48,083 nt of DNA from Clostridiales bacterium (GTDB lineage Bacteria; Bacillota; Clostridia; Oscillospirales; Ruminococcaceae): NCBI GenBank assembly GCA_012519635.1, contig JAAYPV010000034.1, forward strand, positions 1 through 48,083. The letters run 5' to 3'. Of the stretch, positions 36,477 through 44,838 are shown in pieces. The notes beneath the pieces were generated by a model that saw nothing but the letters and a program-made list of their open reading frames with translations, had not been told where the DNA came from and ran no database searches. A program made the position numbers and the translations under genes. The stretch's first letter is position 1, and the number at the start of each line of letters is the position of its first letter.

Positions 36477-37937
36477 TTATGCTACCTCATTTTCAATATA
36501 CTTAAATCCAAGATTTTTTTCAACCTCTTGTAAGGATAGGGCTTTAACAATATGCCTTCTAGTGGTTTTAGAGTTAATGTAAAAAATAACATCACATTTA
36601 TTAAAATATCGCTGCAAGATGCTCTGTCTTATTTTTATTTTAGTAACCTTCTCTTTTTTTGCCATAATTGTGTGGTACGCAAACATTTCACAATAGCAAA
36701 TACAAAGCTGGTCATTTTCAATTGAAAATCCCGTAGTGAATACGGACACAAATTTTACTATCGTCAACCATATCAAAGGAATTTCAACAATAATTAAAAC
36801 AACCCTGATAATTCCACTTATTGATGGAAACAACACAAACATAAGCATACTCGCCAAAAACACAATTGCAGAAAGGAAGAGTGGAATCCATATATACCTG
36901 AAAAACGAGGTTTTTTTCGGTTTTATCAGCAGTTTATGAAGCTTTATATCCTCCGTAAAGATTTTTAAGGTATTAGAAGCTTGATTTTTCTGCATTATCG
37001 GCACGAATACAGGTATCTCATTCTTCTCATTACCATAGCCAGAACAACTGATATTTACTGTCATAACATTAAATAACCTCATCACTAAATTCTGTCGCAA
37101 ATCAACATAATTAATCTTTTTCATGTTAAGATAATAAACATATCTTTTTATTATACCCATATTGATTTTTACGCTGAATTTATCCTTTTCTATCTTAAAT
37201 CTTACATACCTGAAAACATTCCTTCCAAAAGATAAGCCCCAGCTTAAAAGCACAAGCAATGCTATTCCTATTGCAATAGGAGAAATTTTAGGCAAGAGCA
37301 TTGCTGCAACCTCATTAGTCACATCGTTAAATGTATCTGTCAGCTTTCTGTTTATTATCTCCTCTATTATTTTACCTGACTGAAAAAACACCGTTGCGAT
37401 ATAAAGAGCACCTGAAAAGCTGCTTGAAAATACAATTGAAAAAAATATCATGGTCCACCAGTTCGGCTTATAACTGTACTTCATCCCTTCCTTTTTATTC
37501 ATCACAGTTATTTTTTCTTCCATCTCGTTAAGGTCACTGCATTTTACTAACAGCTTCATATCTGCTTTTGAATACCCCGCACCATTAGTATCAATTACGA
37601 CATCTGCTGCCTGAATAAAAAGGTACAACAATCTTCGTTCAGCCGATACTGTTGAAATTTTACTAAAAGGTATTGTTGTTCTTGTTCTTAAAAAAACCCC
37701 ATTCTGATATGTTATGCTGTCATCTTCAATCATAAAGTAGCTACATTTCCATCTGATATAACCCATGACCACTATTGCAATAATAATAAGTATATCAAAC
37801 CATGCACCCTTAAGCCACATATAAAGCTCATTTATATCTAGCCTTAACGCAATAAGACCCCTCAACAATGGAAATATCAGCAACCAAAGGTTTTTTGCCG
37901 AATATTGTAATATTTTATATGGATGCTGATAATACAA
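36477..37937 (-). CDS. Membrane PH-domain protein, YdbT-like
   Basis: A protein of about 486 residues with several membrane segments in pairs and at least two bacterial PH (bPH2) domains, as in YdbT. A PH-type stretch follows the first membrane pair (DDSITYQNGVFLRTRTTIPF) and another follows the third (ENDQLCICYCEMFAYHTIMA). YdbS/YdbT-type pairs occur widely in Firmicutes; the ligand is unknown. TTG at 37937 is chosen as the start: GGAGGAGG (37953-37946) lies eight bases upstream and the following YYQHPYKILQ resembles family N termini. The frame stays open to a TTG at 38033, but that start lacks a good ribosome binding site. Confidence 0.8.
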   Translation of the reverse strand: MYYQHPYKILQYSAKNLWLLIFPLLRGLIALRLDINELYMWLKGAWFDILIIIAIVVMGYIRWKCSYFMIEDDSITYQNGVFLRTRTTIPFSKISTVSAERRLLYLFIQAADVVIDTNGAGYSKADMKLLVKCSDLNEMEEKITVMNKKEGMKYSYKPNWWTMIFFSIVFSSSFSGALYIATVFFQSGKIIEEIINRKLTDTFNDVTNEVAAMLLPKISPIAIGIALLVLLSWGLSFGRNVFRYVRFKIEKDKFSVKINMGIIKRYVYYLNMKKINYVDLRQNLVMRLFNVMTVNISCSGYGNEKNEIPVFVPIMQKNQASNTLKIFTEDIKLHKLLIKPKKTSFFRYIWIPLFLSAIVFLASMLMFVLFPSISGIIRVVLIIVEIPLIWLTIVKFVSVFTTGFSIENDQLCICYCEMFAYHTIMAKKEKVTKIKIRQSILQRYFNKCDVIFYINSKTTRRHIVKALSLQEVEKNLGFKYIENEVA

Positions 37938-37951
37938 ACGTAACACCTCCT

Positions 37952-37968
37952 CCAGCGTAGCACGCTGG
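37952..37968 (-). promoter_or_regulatory. Perfect hairpin abutting the ribosome binding site of the YdbT-like gene
   Basis: CCAGCGT-GCT-ACGCTGG on the minus strand forms a 7-bp perfect stem with a 3-base loop. Its last two G bases are the first bases of the GGAGGAGG site at 37953-37946. It could modulate initiation of the second gene of the pair; this is inference. Confidence 0.45.
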
Positions 37969-38054
37969 ACCGCATTTCGGATTTTTTTACCGTCTATTTT
38001 TAGTAACCTCTCGACCTGTTTGCAAGTACACAATATAACAAACTCTATACTATT

Positions 38055-38486
38055 TTATTTATAAAGCTGTATCTCCGACATAATCTCCTCTAAATCCCTT
38101 TGCCTTAAAAATGTAAGTATCATCCTTCCCCCAAAAGCATTTAGAATCAAAAAATTAAACCCTGTTTTCTTTGAAAAAAGTGTAGATACAACTGTTGTAT
38201 ATTGAATTGCATCAAATCTCATAACCTGATTTGTTTTATAAAATACTCCGCTATGTTTAATTATCTTTGTATCCGTTGCATAATAATTCACACTCTTAAA
38301 ATACAACGGAAGATATATAACCGCGACAAAAAAACATATCGCAAAGAATACAAGCATTAAAATCCACATAAACATAGAAATAAAAGACAAATAAAGATAG
38401 GCCATTATTGTCGCTATTACTGTAACTATAAATATGATTATGCGTAGTATATTTAAACCTGCTCTGTCTGCATAATATCTTTTCAT
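38055..38486 (-). CDS. Membrane PH-domain protein, YdbS-like
   Basis: A 143-residue protein with two adjacent membrane helices (about 10-60) followed by one bPH2 domain (about 62-143; VNYYATDTKIIKHSGVFYKT and QVMRFDAIQYTTV). This is the classic short partner of the YdbT-like protein encoded just downstream. The ATG at 38486 is preceded by AGAGGTG. A likely promoter on the minus strand is TATAAT at 38511-38506 with TTGTAT 18 bases before it. Function of the pair is unsettled. Confidence 0.85.
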   Translation of the reverse strand: MKRYYADRAGLNILRIIIFIVTVIATIMAYLYLSFISMFMWILMLVFFAICFFVAVIYLPLYFKSVNYYATDTKIIKHSGVFYKTNQVMRFDAIQYTTVVSTLFSKKTGFNFLILNAFGGRMILTFLRQRDLEEIMSEIQLYK

Positions 38487-38569
38487 TTATGACACCTCTT
38501 AAGTTATTATAACATAAATCCAAAACAGAATACAAGAATAGCCATAAAGATACGGAGGATTTATTAAGC

Positions 38570-39922
38570 ATGATTGAAACTCTTAACAATATCGTTTGGG
38601 GAAATGGTATGATTTTTCTAATCCTTTGCACAGGGCTTTATCTAACCCTTAAAATGAAATTATTTCAATTAACCCATTTTCGATATATTCTGAAAAACAC
38701 CTTTTTTTCCATTTTTAAGGACAAGGACACAACCCGTTCAAATGATAAGCATAGTATTTCTCAGTTTCAGACTCTTTCAACAGCACTTGCAGCTACAATG
38801 GGTACGGGGAACATTGTCGGTGTTGCAACAGCAATAAGTATTGGCGGTGCAGGTGCTATATTCTGGATGTGGATTTCTGCTTTTTTTGGTATGGCTGTTA
38901 TATATGCTGAAAATGCTCTTGGTACAACTTACCGATATAAAAATGACAAAAATCAATGGATTGGTGGTCCTCTTGCTTATCTTGATAAAGGCTTAGGCTG
39001 TCGTTGGCTTGCTGTTTTATTTGCTGTATTCTGCACACTTGCCTCATTTGGAATGGGAAACATGGCACAGGCAAACTCAATCTCATCAGCAATGCACTCA
39101 ACCTTTAACATATCCCCTTTAGCAACGGGAATAATTGTTGCCACCCTAGTTGGGATAATAATCATCGGTGGAATAAAACGCATTGGCAGCATCACTCAAA
39201 TGCTTATTCCCATATTATCAATTTTATACATATCTGCAGCAATTTTTATAATAATAATCAATTTCAACAATATTCCAAACGCATTCTCACAAATATTCAG
39301 GGGTGCATTCGGTATATCTGCAATTGGAGGAGGAATAAGTGGTGCTATTGTAAAAAGAGCTGTAAACATAGGACTACGCAGAGGTGTTTTTTCCAATGAG
39401 GCAGGACTTGGAAGCAGCGCTCTCCTACACTCCGCAAGTGATGCTAATACTCCTGAATTACAGGGTATGTGGGGTATTTTTGAGGTTTTTGTAGATACAA
39501 TAGTCTGCTGCACTCTGACTGCATTGGTTATTTTATCAACTGGTAGCAATTTATCAAATTTCAACGGAGTAAATCTTGTAATTAAGGCTTTTGAAAATGG
39601 ATTTGGACAATATGCAGATATATTTATTACAATTTCAATACTTCTTTTTGCATTTGCAACACTGATTGGCTGGTCATACTGTGGAGAAAGTGCTATTCGC
39701 TTTATTTTCGGTGAATCGGCAGTAAAATATTATAAGCTCATATTTATTTTTATTGTCATAATAGGTGCAACCTCCAAGCTGTCCATTGCATGGACTATTT
39801 CAGATATTTTTAACGGGCTTATGGCTATCCCTAATCTTATGGGAATACTGCTATTAAACTGTAAAATTAAAATGCCTTCTAAGCGTATAATTCACAAACA
39901 TAAAGACAATAATTATAAATAA
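38570..39922 (+). CDS. alsT: Sodium:alanine/glycine symporter, AGCS family
   Basis: A 450-residue inner-membrane transporter with ten or more predicted helices. The AGCS signature region is clear: TLSTALAATMGTGNIVGVAT near residues 70-90, GGPLAYLDKGLG, and RRGVFSNEAGLGSSALLHSA near residues 270-290. It takes up alanine or glycine with sodium. The ATG at 38570 follows ACGGAGGATTT. It is divergent from the PH-domain pair, and the nucleotidyltransferase-like gene starts 34 bases downstream, so the two may be co-transcribed without an evident functional link. Confidence 0.93.
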   Translation: MIETLNNIVWGNGMIFLILCTGLYLTLKMKLFQLTHFRYILKNTFFSIFKDKDTTRSNDKHSISQFQTLSTALAATMGTGNIVGVATAISIGGAGAIFWMWISAFFGMAVIYAENALGTTYRYKNDKNQWIGGPLAYLDKGLGCRWLAVLFAVFCTLASFGMGNMAQANSISSAMHSTFNISPLATGIIVATLVGIIIIGGIKRIGSITQMLIPILSILYISAAIFIIIINFNNIPNAFSQIFRGAFGISAIGGGISGAIVKRAVNIGLRRGVFSNEAGLGSSALLHSASDANTPELQGMWGIFEVFVDTIVCCTLTALVILSTGSNLSNFNGVNLVIKAFENGFGQYADIFITISILLFAFATLIGWSYCGESAIRFIFGESAVKYYKLIFIFIVIIGATSKLSIAWTISDIFNGLMAIPNLMGILLLNCKIKMPSKRIIHKHKDNNYK

Positions 39923-39956
39923 TTAAGGTTTATTTTGTTTGTGAAAGGATGTTAAT

Positions 39957-42215
39957 ATGAAAGCTGTTATTTTTTGCGATAATGATGAAAGTGCTTTGAT
40001 GCCAATTACAGGAACCACACCTAAATTTATATTGCCTATATGTGGACGCTATGCTATACATTATGTGTTGGATTCCGTCAATAATTACGATATAACTCAT
40101 GTATACCTTATAAGCAACTATCATCAGGATAAGTTAAATATGCTTTTTAAATCCAGCAAATTCAAAAATGTCAAGCTAAGTCTTCTGACCACTGATGAGC
40201 TTATGAATTTTCAATTTGATGATGATATTGTTTTTATCGACGATATTAAGCTGTTTGATTTTAATCTGTTTGAGACACTAAATCATCAGCATCACAAAAA
40301 GCCTTTTGCAACGGTTATTGCAAAAACTGTTGGTGTTTCACAAAACAAGGAGCTTTTGCTTGTGAACAAAAACGGACAGGTAGAGTCCATGCTCAGTAAA
40401 CAATCAAATAACAGCTTTTATAGCAATCTCGCTAATACAGGTGTCTGGATTGTGCCAGCACAAAATACAATTCCTTTTTTCCAACACTATATTGCAAAGC
40501 ATCGAATCTCTGCCAAGGACTTCAGTATTTCTGCTTTTGAGGACGGAGGGTACTGGTGCAGTATCCAAAATGTCAAGGAATATTTAAAATGTCAAAAGGA
40601 TATACTGACCTCAAAGGCTCCATTTGAATCTGGTGGCCACAAAATGCTCAGCGGAATAGTTTCTCCCGAACTGTATGAGTTTTCTTCAAACATACAGATA
40701 AATACCCCTGCTTATATCGGAAAAAATGTTTCTATCGGTAACGGCTCCATTATCAGTAACTGCACAATAATTGGTGATAATGTTACCATCGGCAAAAATG
40801 TGAAACTCTATGGGGCTGTAATCATGAGTGGCGCTTATATAGGAGACCGTGTTGAATGTACTAATTGTGTAATTTGCAAAAACGCAACATTGCTAAACTC
40901 TTCCAGTGTAAATGAAAATTGTATTATTGGCGAAAATGCTATCATAGGTGAAAATGCTGTCATTGAAGATGGAGTCCGTATCTGGAATAACAAGCAAATC
41001 GAACGCAATACCGTAGCCAGCTTTGATATCCGTTATGGCAATATGCATGCACTGCATATCGGCGAGGACGGTATCTATGGTGAAACAAATGGAGAAATTT
41101 CGTCCTATACAGCAGTAAAAACAGGTATTAGCCTTGTTAATGCTGGAAAAAATATTGCCATCGGATACAAACCCAACAGCAAAAGCTCACATTGTATCGC
41201 AACTGCTATTTGTTCAGGTATTGCCTCTGCGGGTGGAAATGCAATGCTCATTGGTGAATGTATAGAAAGTGAGCTTGCATTCCTGACAACTGAATGCAAG
41301 CAGGATTTAGGTGTATATGTTGAATCCGATTCCGTTACAAAGATAAAGCTTGTTTCAAAGGATGGTCTGTCTCTTGACAGGCTATCTGAGGCTTCAATAG
41401 AGTCTGGACTAAACGGAAACACATCATTAAGGGCATCGTATGATAATTTTGGTGAAATATCTAATGCCGAGCAAATGAAAAAGCTATATGAATTAGAGCT
41501 TAAAAGCCGTATTCCAAGTAATGTTAAAATTGATATAGGTGTAAGTACATCTAATAAATATATAAGAAACTTATTTGACAATCTGGTTAAAGCAAACCCT
41601 GATAGCAGCGAGAGAATTGTTTTCCAGATATCCTCCAATGGGAAAAAGGCATCTGCATTCAGCGAAGAAACAGGCTTTGTCTTTTATGAAAAGCTAGTCG
41701 CAATATGCTGCCAGAATTTGTTCGAGCAAGGACAAGATGTTGCTTTACCATATTCCTTTTCCCAAACAATTGATGAAATAGCAAAACAATATGGCAGAAA
41801 GGTGTACCGTTATTTTGATTGCCCTGACAATTCCTCCGACCATGAAGCAAGACAAATTACAAAAAAAATAAAATTTCCTAATGACGGGATAATACTTGCC
41901 TTCGATGTTATAAGGATATTGACAGAAAGAAATATTAGATTTAAAGATATTGTCAAATCCCTGCCACAAACCTTTACCTCATCACGCTCAATCAGTTGTA
42001 AAAATCAAAATTTGAATTTTATAAAGGATTTGTCAGACAGTGATGATTTTGAACAAGAGGGAGTATGGGTAAACGAGGAGTTTGGAAAGGTTTTTATTCG
42101 CCCATCAAAAAGCGGAAAAAGTATACTCTTATATGCTGAGAGTTTCTCTTCAGAAACAGCCTCCGAGCTTTGTAGCTCTTATGAGGAAATAATAAAAAAT
42201 AAATTAAAAGGATAA
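39957..42215 (+). CDS. Fused nucleotidyltransferase / left-handed beta-helix / phosphohexomutase-like protein with degraded active sites
   Basis: A 752-residue protein. Residues 1-220 match a sugar-1-phosphate nucleotidyltransferase; residues about 230-350 form hexapeptide repeats of a left-handed beta-helix (IGKNVSIGNG, IGDNVTIGKNV, IGENAIIGENAV). Residues about 365-752 follow the order of a phosphohexomutase, from IGEDGIYGETN to a C-terminal VFIRPSKSGKS. This matches clostridial proteins annotated as mannose-1-phosphate guanylyltransferases with a mutase domain. However, the GG-GTRLRP loop is CDNDESALMP, the phosphoserine motif TASHNP aligns to ESDSVT, and the metal loop DGDADR aligns to SSNGKKAS. 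Catalysis by either half is therefore doubtful. Confidence 0.8.
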   Translation: MKAVIFCDNDESALMPITGTTPKFILPICGRYAIHYVLDSVNNYDITHVYLISNYHQDKLNMLFKSSKFKNVKLSLLTTDELMNFQFDDDIVFIDDIKLFDFNLFETLNHQHHKKPFATVIAKTVGVSQNKELLLVNKNGQVESMLSKQSNNSFYSNLANTGVWIVPAQNTIPFFQHYIAKHRISAKDFSISAFEDGGYWCSIQNVKEYLKCQKDILTSKAPFESGGHKMLSGIVSPELYEFSSNIQINTPAYIGKNVSIGNGSIISNCTIIGDNVTIGKNVKLYGAVIMSGAYIGDRVECTNCVICKNATLLNSSSVNENCIIGENAIIGENAVIEDGVRIWNNKQIERNTVASFDIRYGNMHALHIGEDGIYGETNGEISSYTAVKTGISLVNAGKNIAIGYKPNSKSSHCIATAICSGIASAGGNAMLIGECIESELAFLTTECKQDLGVYVESDSVTKIKLVSKDGLSLDRLSEASIESGLNGNTSLRASYDNFGEISNAEQMKKLYELELKSRIPSNVKIDIGVSTSNKYIRNLFDNLVKANPDSSERIVFQISSNGKKASAFSEETGFVFYEKLVAICCQNLFEQGQDVALPYSFSQTIDEIAKQYGRKVYRYFDCPDNSSDHEARQITKKIKFPNDGIILAFDVIRILTERNIRFKDIVKSLPQTFTSSRSISCKNQNLNFIKDLSDSDDFEQEGVWVNEEFGKVFIRPSKSGKSILLYAESFSSETASELCSSYEEIIKNKLKG

Positions 42216-42414
42216 GATTTATTATCATAATTTCTCTATAATGCTTGCTCCATCTTTATTTATATAAAATAATAAACAAAATTAAATAAAATTTATCAGT
42301 AAAGTATAGTAAATTAAATGTTTCAAAATAAAATAAAAACAAATATTTAGCAATAAAATGGCGAATTTGCAATTTTTATAAGGATTTACAGTTATCATAA
42401 GTTAAAATAATTGC
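42216..42414 (+). other. AT-rich gap after the nucleotidyltransferase-like gene
   Basis: About 200 bases before the strong promoter at 42415. I see no gene, no clear terminator and no repeat; the sequence is very AT-rich. Together with the RNA and leader below it makes up the only gene-free stretch over 600 bases in the window. Confidence 0.6.
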
Positions 42415-42443
42415 TTGACATTACTATTTATTTACCGTATAAT
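42415..42443 (+). promoter_or_regulatory. Consensus sigma-A promoter upstream of the 6S-like RNA
   Basis: TTGACA (42415-42420), exactly 17 bases, TATAAT (42438-42443). Both hexamers are perfect, one of only two such promoters in the window. Predicted start is near 42450, almost 400 bases before the rnj start codon. Confidence 0.88.
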
Positions 42444-42449
42444 TAATAT

Positions 42450-42620
42450 TGAATATTTGCAGATAGGGAGTAATTTCTAAAGTTAACCTCATTTATTATA
42501 TTTTGTGTATAAGGCGTAGGATTGAGCGACTGGTCCTTCGCCTAATATAAATATCTAAACCTAAAACCTATAAGGTTCTTATACTTATGCTGATTACAAG
42601 TCTGTCCACTGTTTTTCCAA
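42450..42620 (+). ncRNA. Candidate 6S RNA (ssrS-like)
   Basis: From the predicted start the RNA can fold into one long interrupted rod. The outer stem is GCAGA/TCTGT (42459-42463 with 42601-42605), then GTAAT/ATTAC (42470-42474 with 42593-42597) and AACCT/AGGTT (42485-42489 with 42573-42577). A large internal bubble follows, then AGGCGTAGG/CCTTCGCCT (42512-42520 with 42535-42543) with the apical sequence TTGAGCGACTGGTCC. A central bubble in a rod is the layout of 6S RNA, which traps sigma-A RNA polymerase. The apical TGAGC…GGTCC…CG is similar to E. coli 6S RNA. The 3' end is not defined. It could instead be the rnj leader. Confidence 0.45.
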
Positions 42621-42844
42621 TTATTGATATGTATGACTTTGTAGCATGGCAACAATCGTTTATTGCCTTTCCAAAAATACTTATTATCCTTTTTTTATAT
42701 ATTTTACATTAATCACTTTTGTCAACAGGAGCAATTATGTAACTTATAACTTTAAATGAGACATAAAGATTTTTTAACATTGGTATCGTAAATCTAAGGT
42801 TAAGGTCGATAACGCTTGTAATTAATTAAAAGCGAGGTTTAAAT
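42621..42844 (+). other. rnj upstream region / possible long leader
   Basis: A run of T residues at about 42690-42697 and AT-rich sequence follow the RNA. AGGAG at 42727-42731 is followed by ATGTAA (42737-42742), a start codon directly followed by a stop. No hairpin terminator and no coding region could be supported. Whether rnj is transcribed from the promoter at 42415 or from a nearer weak one is unclear. Confidence 0.4.
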
Positions 42845-44752
42845 GTGAGTAGTAATGAAGTAAAGAAAATAAAAAGAAACTGGGACGAAAACACCCAAAA
42901 TTATAACATTCAAAAAAATAATGGCAATAATACTAATCAAAATAATAAAATTGCCTATACAAATAATTCAAATGTTACACAAAAAAGCAATCAACAACGA
43001 AAAAACAATTCCATTTCAAAAGTAAAATCCTTAAATACTCCAGCAAAAAATCCTGAATCACAGGATAATCAAAAGAATAAAAAAGAGGTTAAAAAAACAC
43101 CATTGAGAATTATTCCTCTCGGCGGACTTAATGAAATCGGTAAGAATTTAACAGTTTTTGAATGTGTTAATGACGCTTTTATTGTTGACTGTGGGCTTGC
43201 TTTCCCTGACTCCGAAATGCTTGGAGTTGATATTGTTATTCCTGATTTTACCTATCTCGAACGAATTAGTGCTAAATTAAGAGGTATTGTTTTAACTCAT
43301 GGTCACGAGGACCATATCGGCGGTATTGTGTATTTGCTGAAAAAAATTAATCTTCCTATTTACGGAACTGCTCTTACTCTTGGATTGCTTGAGGGAAAGC
43401 TGCGTGAGCATAACCTTTTCGGTAAGACTAAGCTGAATGTCGTAAAGCCTAAACAAACAGTAAAAATGGGCTGTATGGCTGTTGAGTTTATTACAGTAAA
43501 CCATTCAATACCCGATTCCGTTGGTCTTGCAATACACTCTCCTGCTGGAGTTGTTATTCATACAGGGGACTTTAAAGTTGATTACACCCCTATAAATGGC
43601 GGAATTATTGACCTTGCACGATTTGGTAAGCTTGGCTCAAAAGGCGTGCTGGCTCTTATGTCGGATTCAACCAATGCCGAAAGAAGTGGATATACACAAA
43701 CCGAACGAACCGTTGGCGACTCATTTGACTCCCTTTTCGATAAGGCTGTAGGAAAACGAATAATTATCGCTACCTTCTCATCAAATATTCATAGAGTTCA
43801 ACAGATTATTAACTGCGCTGAACATTTCGGAAGAAAAGTCGCAATTTTCGGAAGAAGCATGATTAATGCTGTAACTATTGGTATTGAACTTGGCTATCTG
43901 ACAGTTCCAAAAGGTATTCTCATTGATATTGATGAAATGAATCGCTTTGAACGAGAGAGAATCGTTCTTATTACCACCGGAAGTCAGGGCGAGCCAATGT
44001 CTGCGCTGACGAGAATGGCTATGAACGACCACAAAAAAGTGAATATATCCCCTATGGACTTTATAATCATTTCCGCAACTCCAATTCCAGGGAATGAAAA
44101 ATATGTCACTAAGGTTATTAACGAACTGATGAAGTCGGGGGCAGAGGTTGTTTATGAGAAAATGTATGATGTTCATGTTTCTGGTCACGCCTGTCAGGAG
44201 GAACTAAAGCTGATAATGGCGCTTACGAAGCCTCAGTTTTTTATTCCAATTCATGGTGAATACAAGCACCTTAAAAAGCATGCTGAACTGGCAATTGAAA
44301 TGGGTATTCCCAAGAACAATATCATTATCGGTGAAATAGGAAACGTTATTGAAACTGATGGCGTGGACATAAAGATTGTTTCACAGGTTCCTGCAGGAAG
44401 AGTTTTGGTTGATGGATTGGGAGTCGGCGATGTTGGCTCTATCGTACTTCGTGATAGAAAGCATCTTGCTCAGGATGGTTTGATAATTGTTGTAATCAGC
44501 ATTGACAAGGCTAGCAATAGCGTAATCGCAGGGCCAGAAATCATCTCCAGAGGTTTTGTTTATGTAAGGGAGGCAGAAGAATTAATTGATGCCGCTAAAC
44601 AGGTGCTTAACACCACAATTTCAAATCTTTCCGAACATGACTTTAGGGAGTGGAATTATGTAAAATCAAGGCTTCGCGATTCCCTATCAGAATATATTTA
44701 TCATAAAACAAAGCGTTCTCCAATGATTCTGCCTATAATCATGGAAAGCTAA
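42845..44752 (+). CDS. rnj: Ribonuclease J with long Asn-rich N-terminal extension
   Basis: A 5'-3' exonuclease and endonuclease central to mRNA decay and rRNA maturation in Firmicutes. The metallo-beta-lactamase domain begins at about residue 84 (KKTPLRIIPLGGLNEIGKN) and carries LTHGHEDHIGG, VNHSIPDS and HTGDFKVD. The beta-CASP part has SDSTNAE, a GSQGEP motif and HVSGHACQEE, and the C-terminal domain is retained. Length is 635 residues against about 555 usually, because of an extra 80-residue low-complexity N terminus rich in Asn, Lys and Gln. The GTG at 42845 follows GAGG; no other in-frame start near the domain has a ribosome binding site. gdpP follows after 86 bases. Confidence 0.96.
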   Translation: MSSNEVKKIKRNWDENTQNYNIQKNNGNNTNQNNKIAYTNNSNVTQKSNQQRKNNSISKVKSLNTPAKNPESQDNQKNKKEVKKTPLRIIPLGGLNEIGKNLTVFECVNDAFIVDCGLAFPDSEMLGVDIVIPDFTYLERISAKLRGIVLTHGHEDHIGGIVYLLKKINLPIYGTALTLGLLEGKLREHNLFGKTKLNVVKPKQTVKMGCMAVEFITVNHSIPDSVGLAIHSPAGVVIHTGDFKVDYTPINGGIIDLARFGKLGSKGVLALMSDSTNAERSGYTQTERTVGDSFDSLFDKAVGKRIIIATFSSNIHRVQQIINCAEHFGRKVAIFGRSMINAVTIGIELGYLTVPKGILIDIDEMNRFERERIVLITTGSQGEPMSALTRMAMNDHKKVNISPMDFIIISATPIPGNEKYVTKVINELMKSGAEVVYEKMYDVHVSGHACQEELKLIMALTKPQFFIPIHGEYKHLKKHAELAIEMGIPKNNIIIGEIGNVIETDGVDIKIVSQVPAGRVLVDGLGVGDVGSIVLRDRKHLAQDGLIIVVISIDKASNSVIAGPEIISRGFVYVREAEELIDAAKQVLNTTISNLSEHDFREWNYVKSRLRDSLSEYIYHKTKRSPMILPIIMES

Positions 44753-44794
44753 TCCTTAACATATATTTCATAACATAATTATATCCGTTGTTTA

Positions 44795-44820
44795 GAGGAT
44801 AAAGTTAATGCTTTATCCTC
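44795..44820 (+). other. Perfect 10-bp hairpin between rnj and gdpP
   Basis: GAGGATAAAG (44795-44804) pairs with CTTTATCCTC (44811-44820) around TTAATG. No U tract follows (GACAAAAAAGG), so it is not a standard terminator; it ends 8 bases before the gdpP ribosome binding site. It may stabilise RNA ends or influence initiation. Confidence 0.5.
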
Positions 44821-44838
44821 GACAAAAAAGGTGATGAA

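Noticed and set aside
42216-42844. Possible tmRNA, SRP RNA or tRNA in the gap before rnj
   Set aside because: None of the conserved tmRNA ends, the SRP GGTCAGGTCC-type tip or a TTCGAATCC-like T arm is present.
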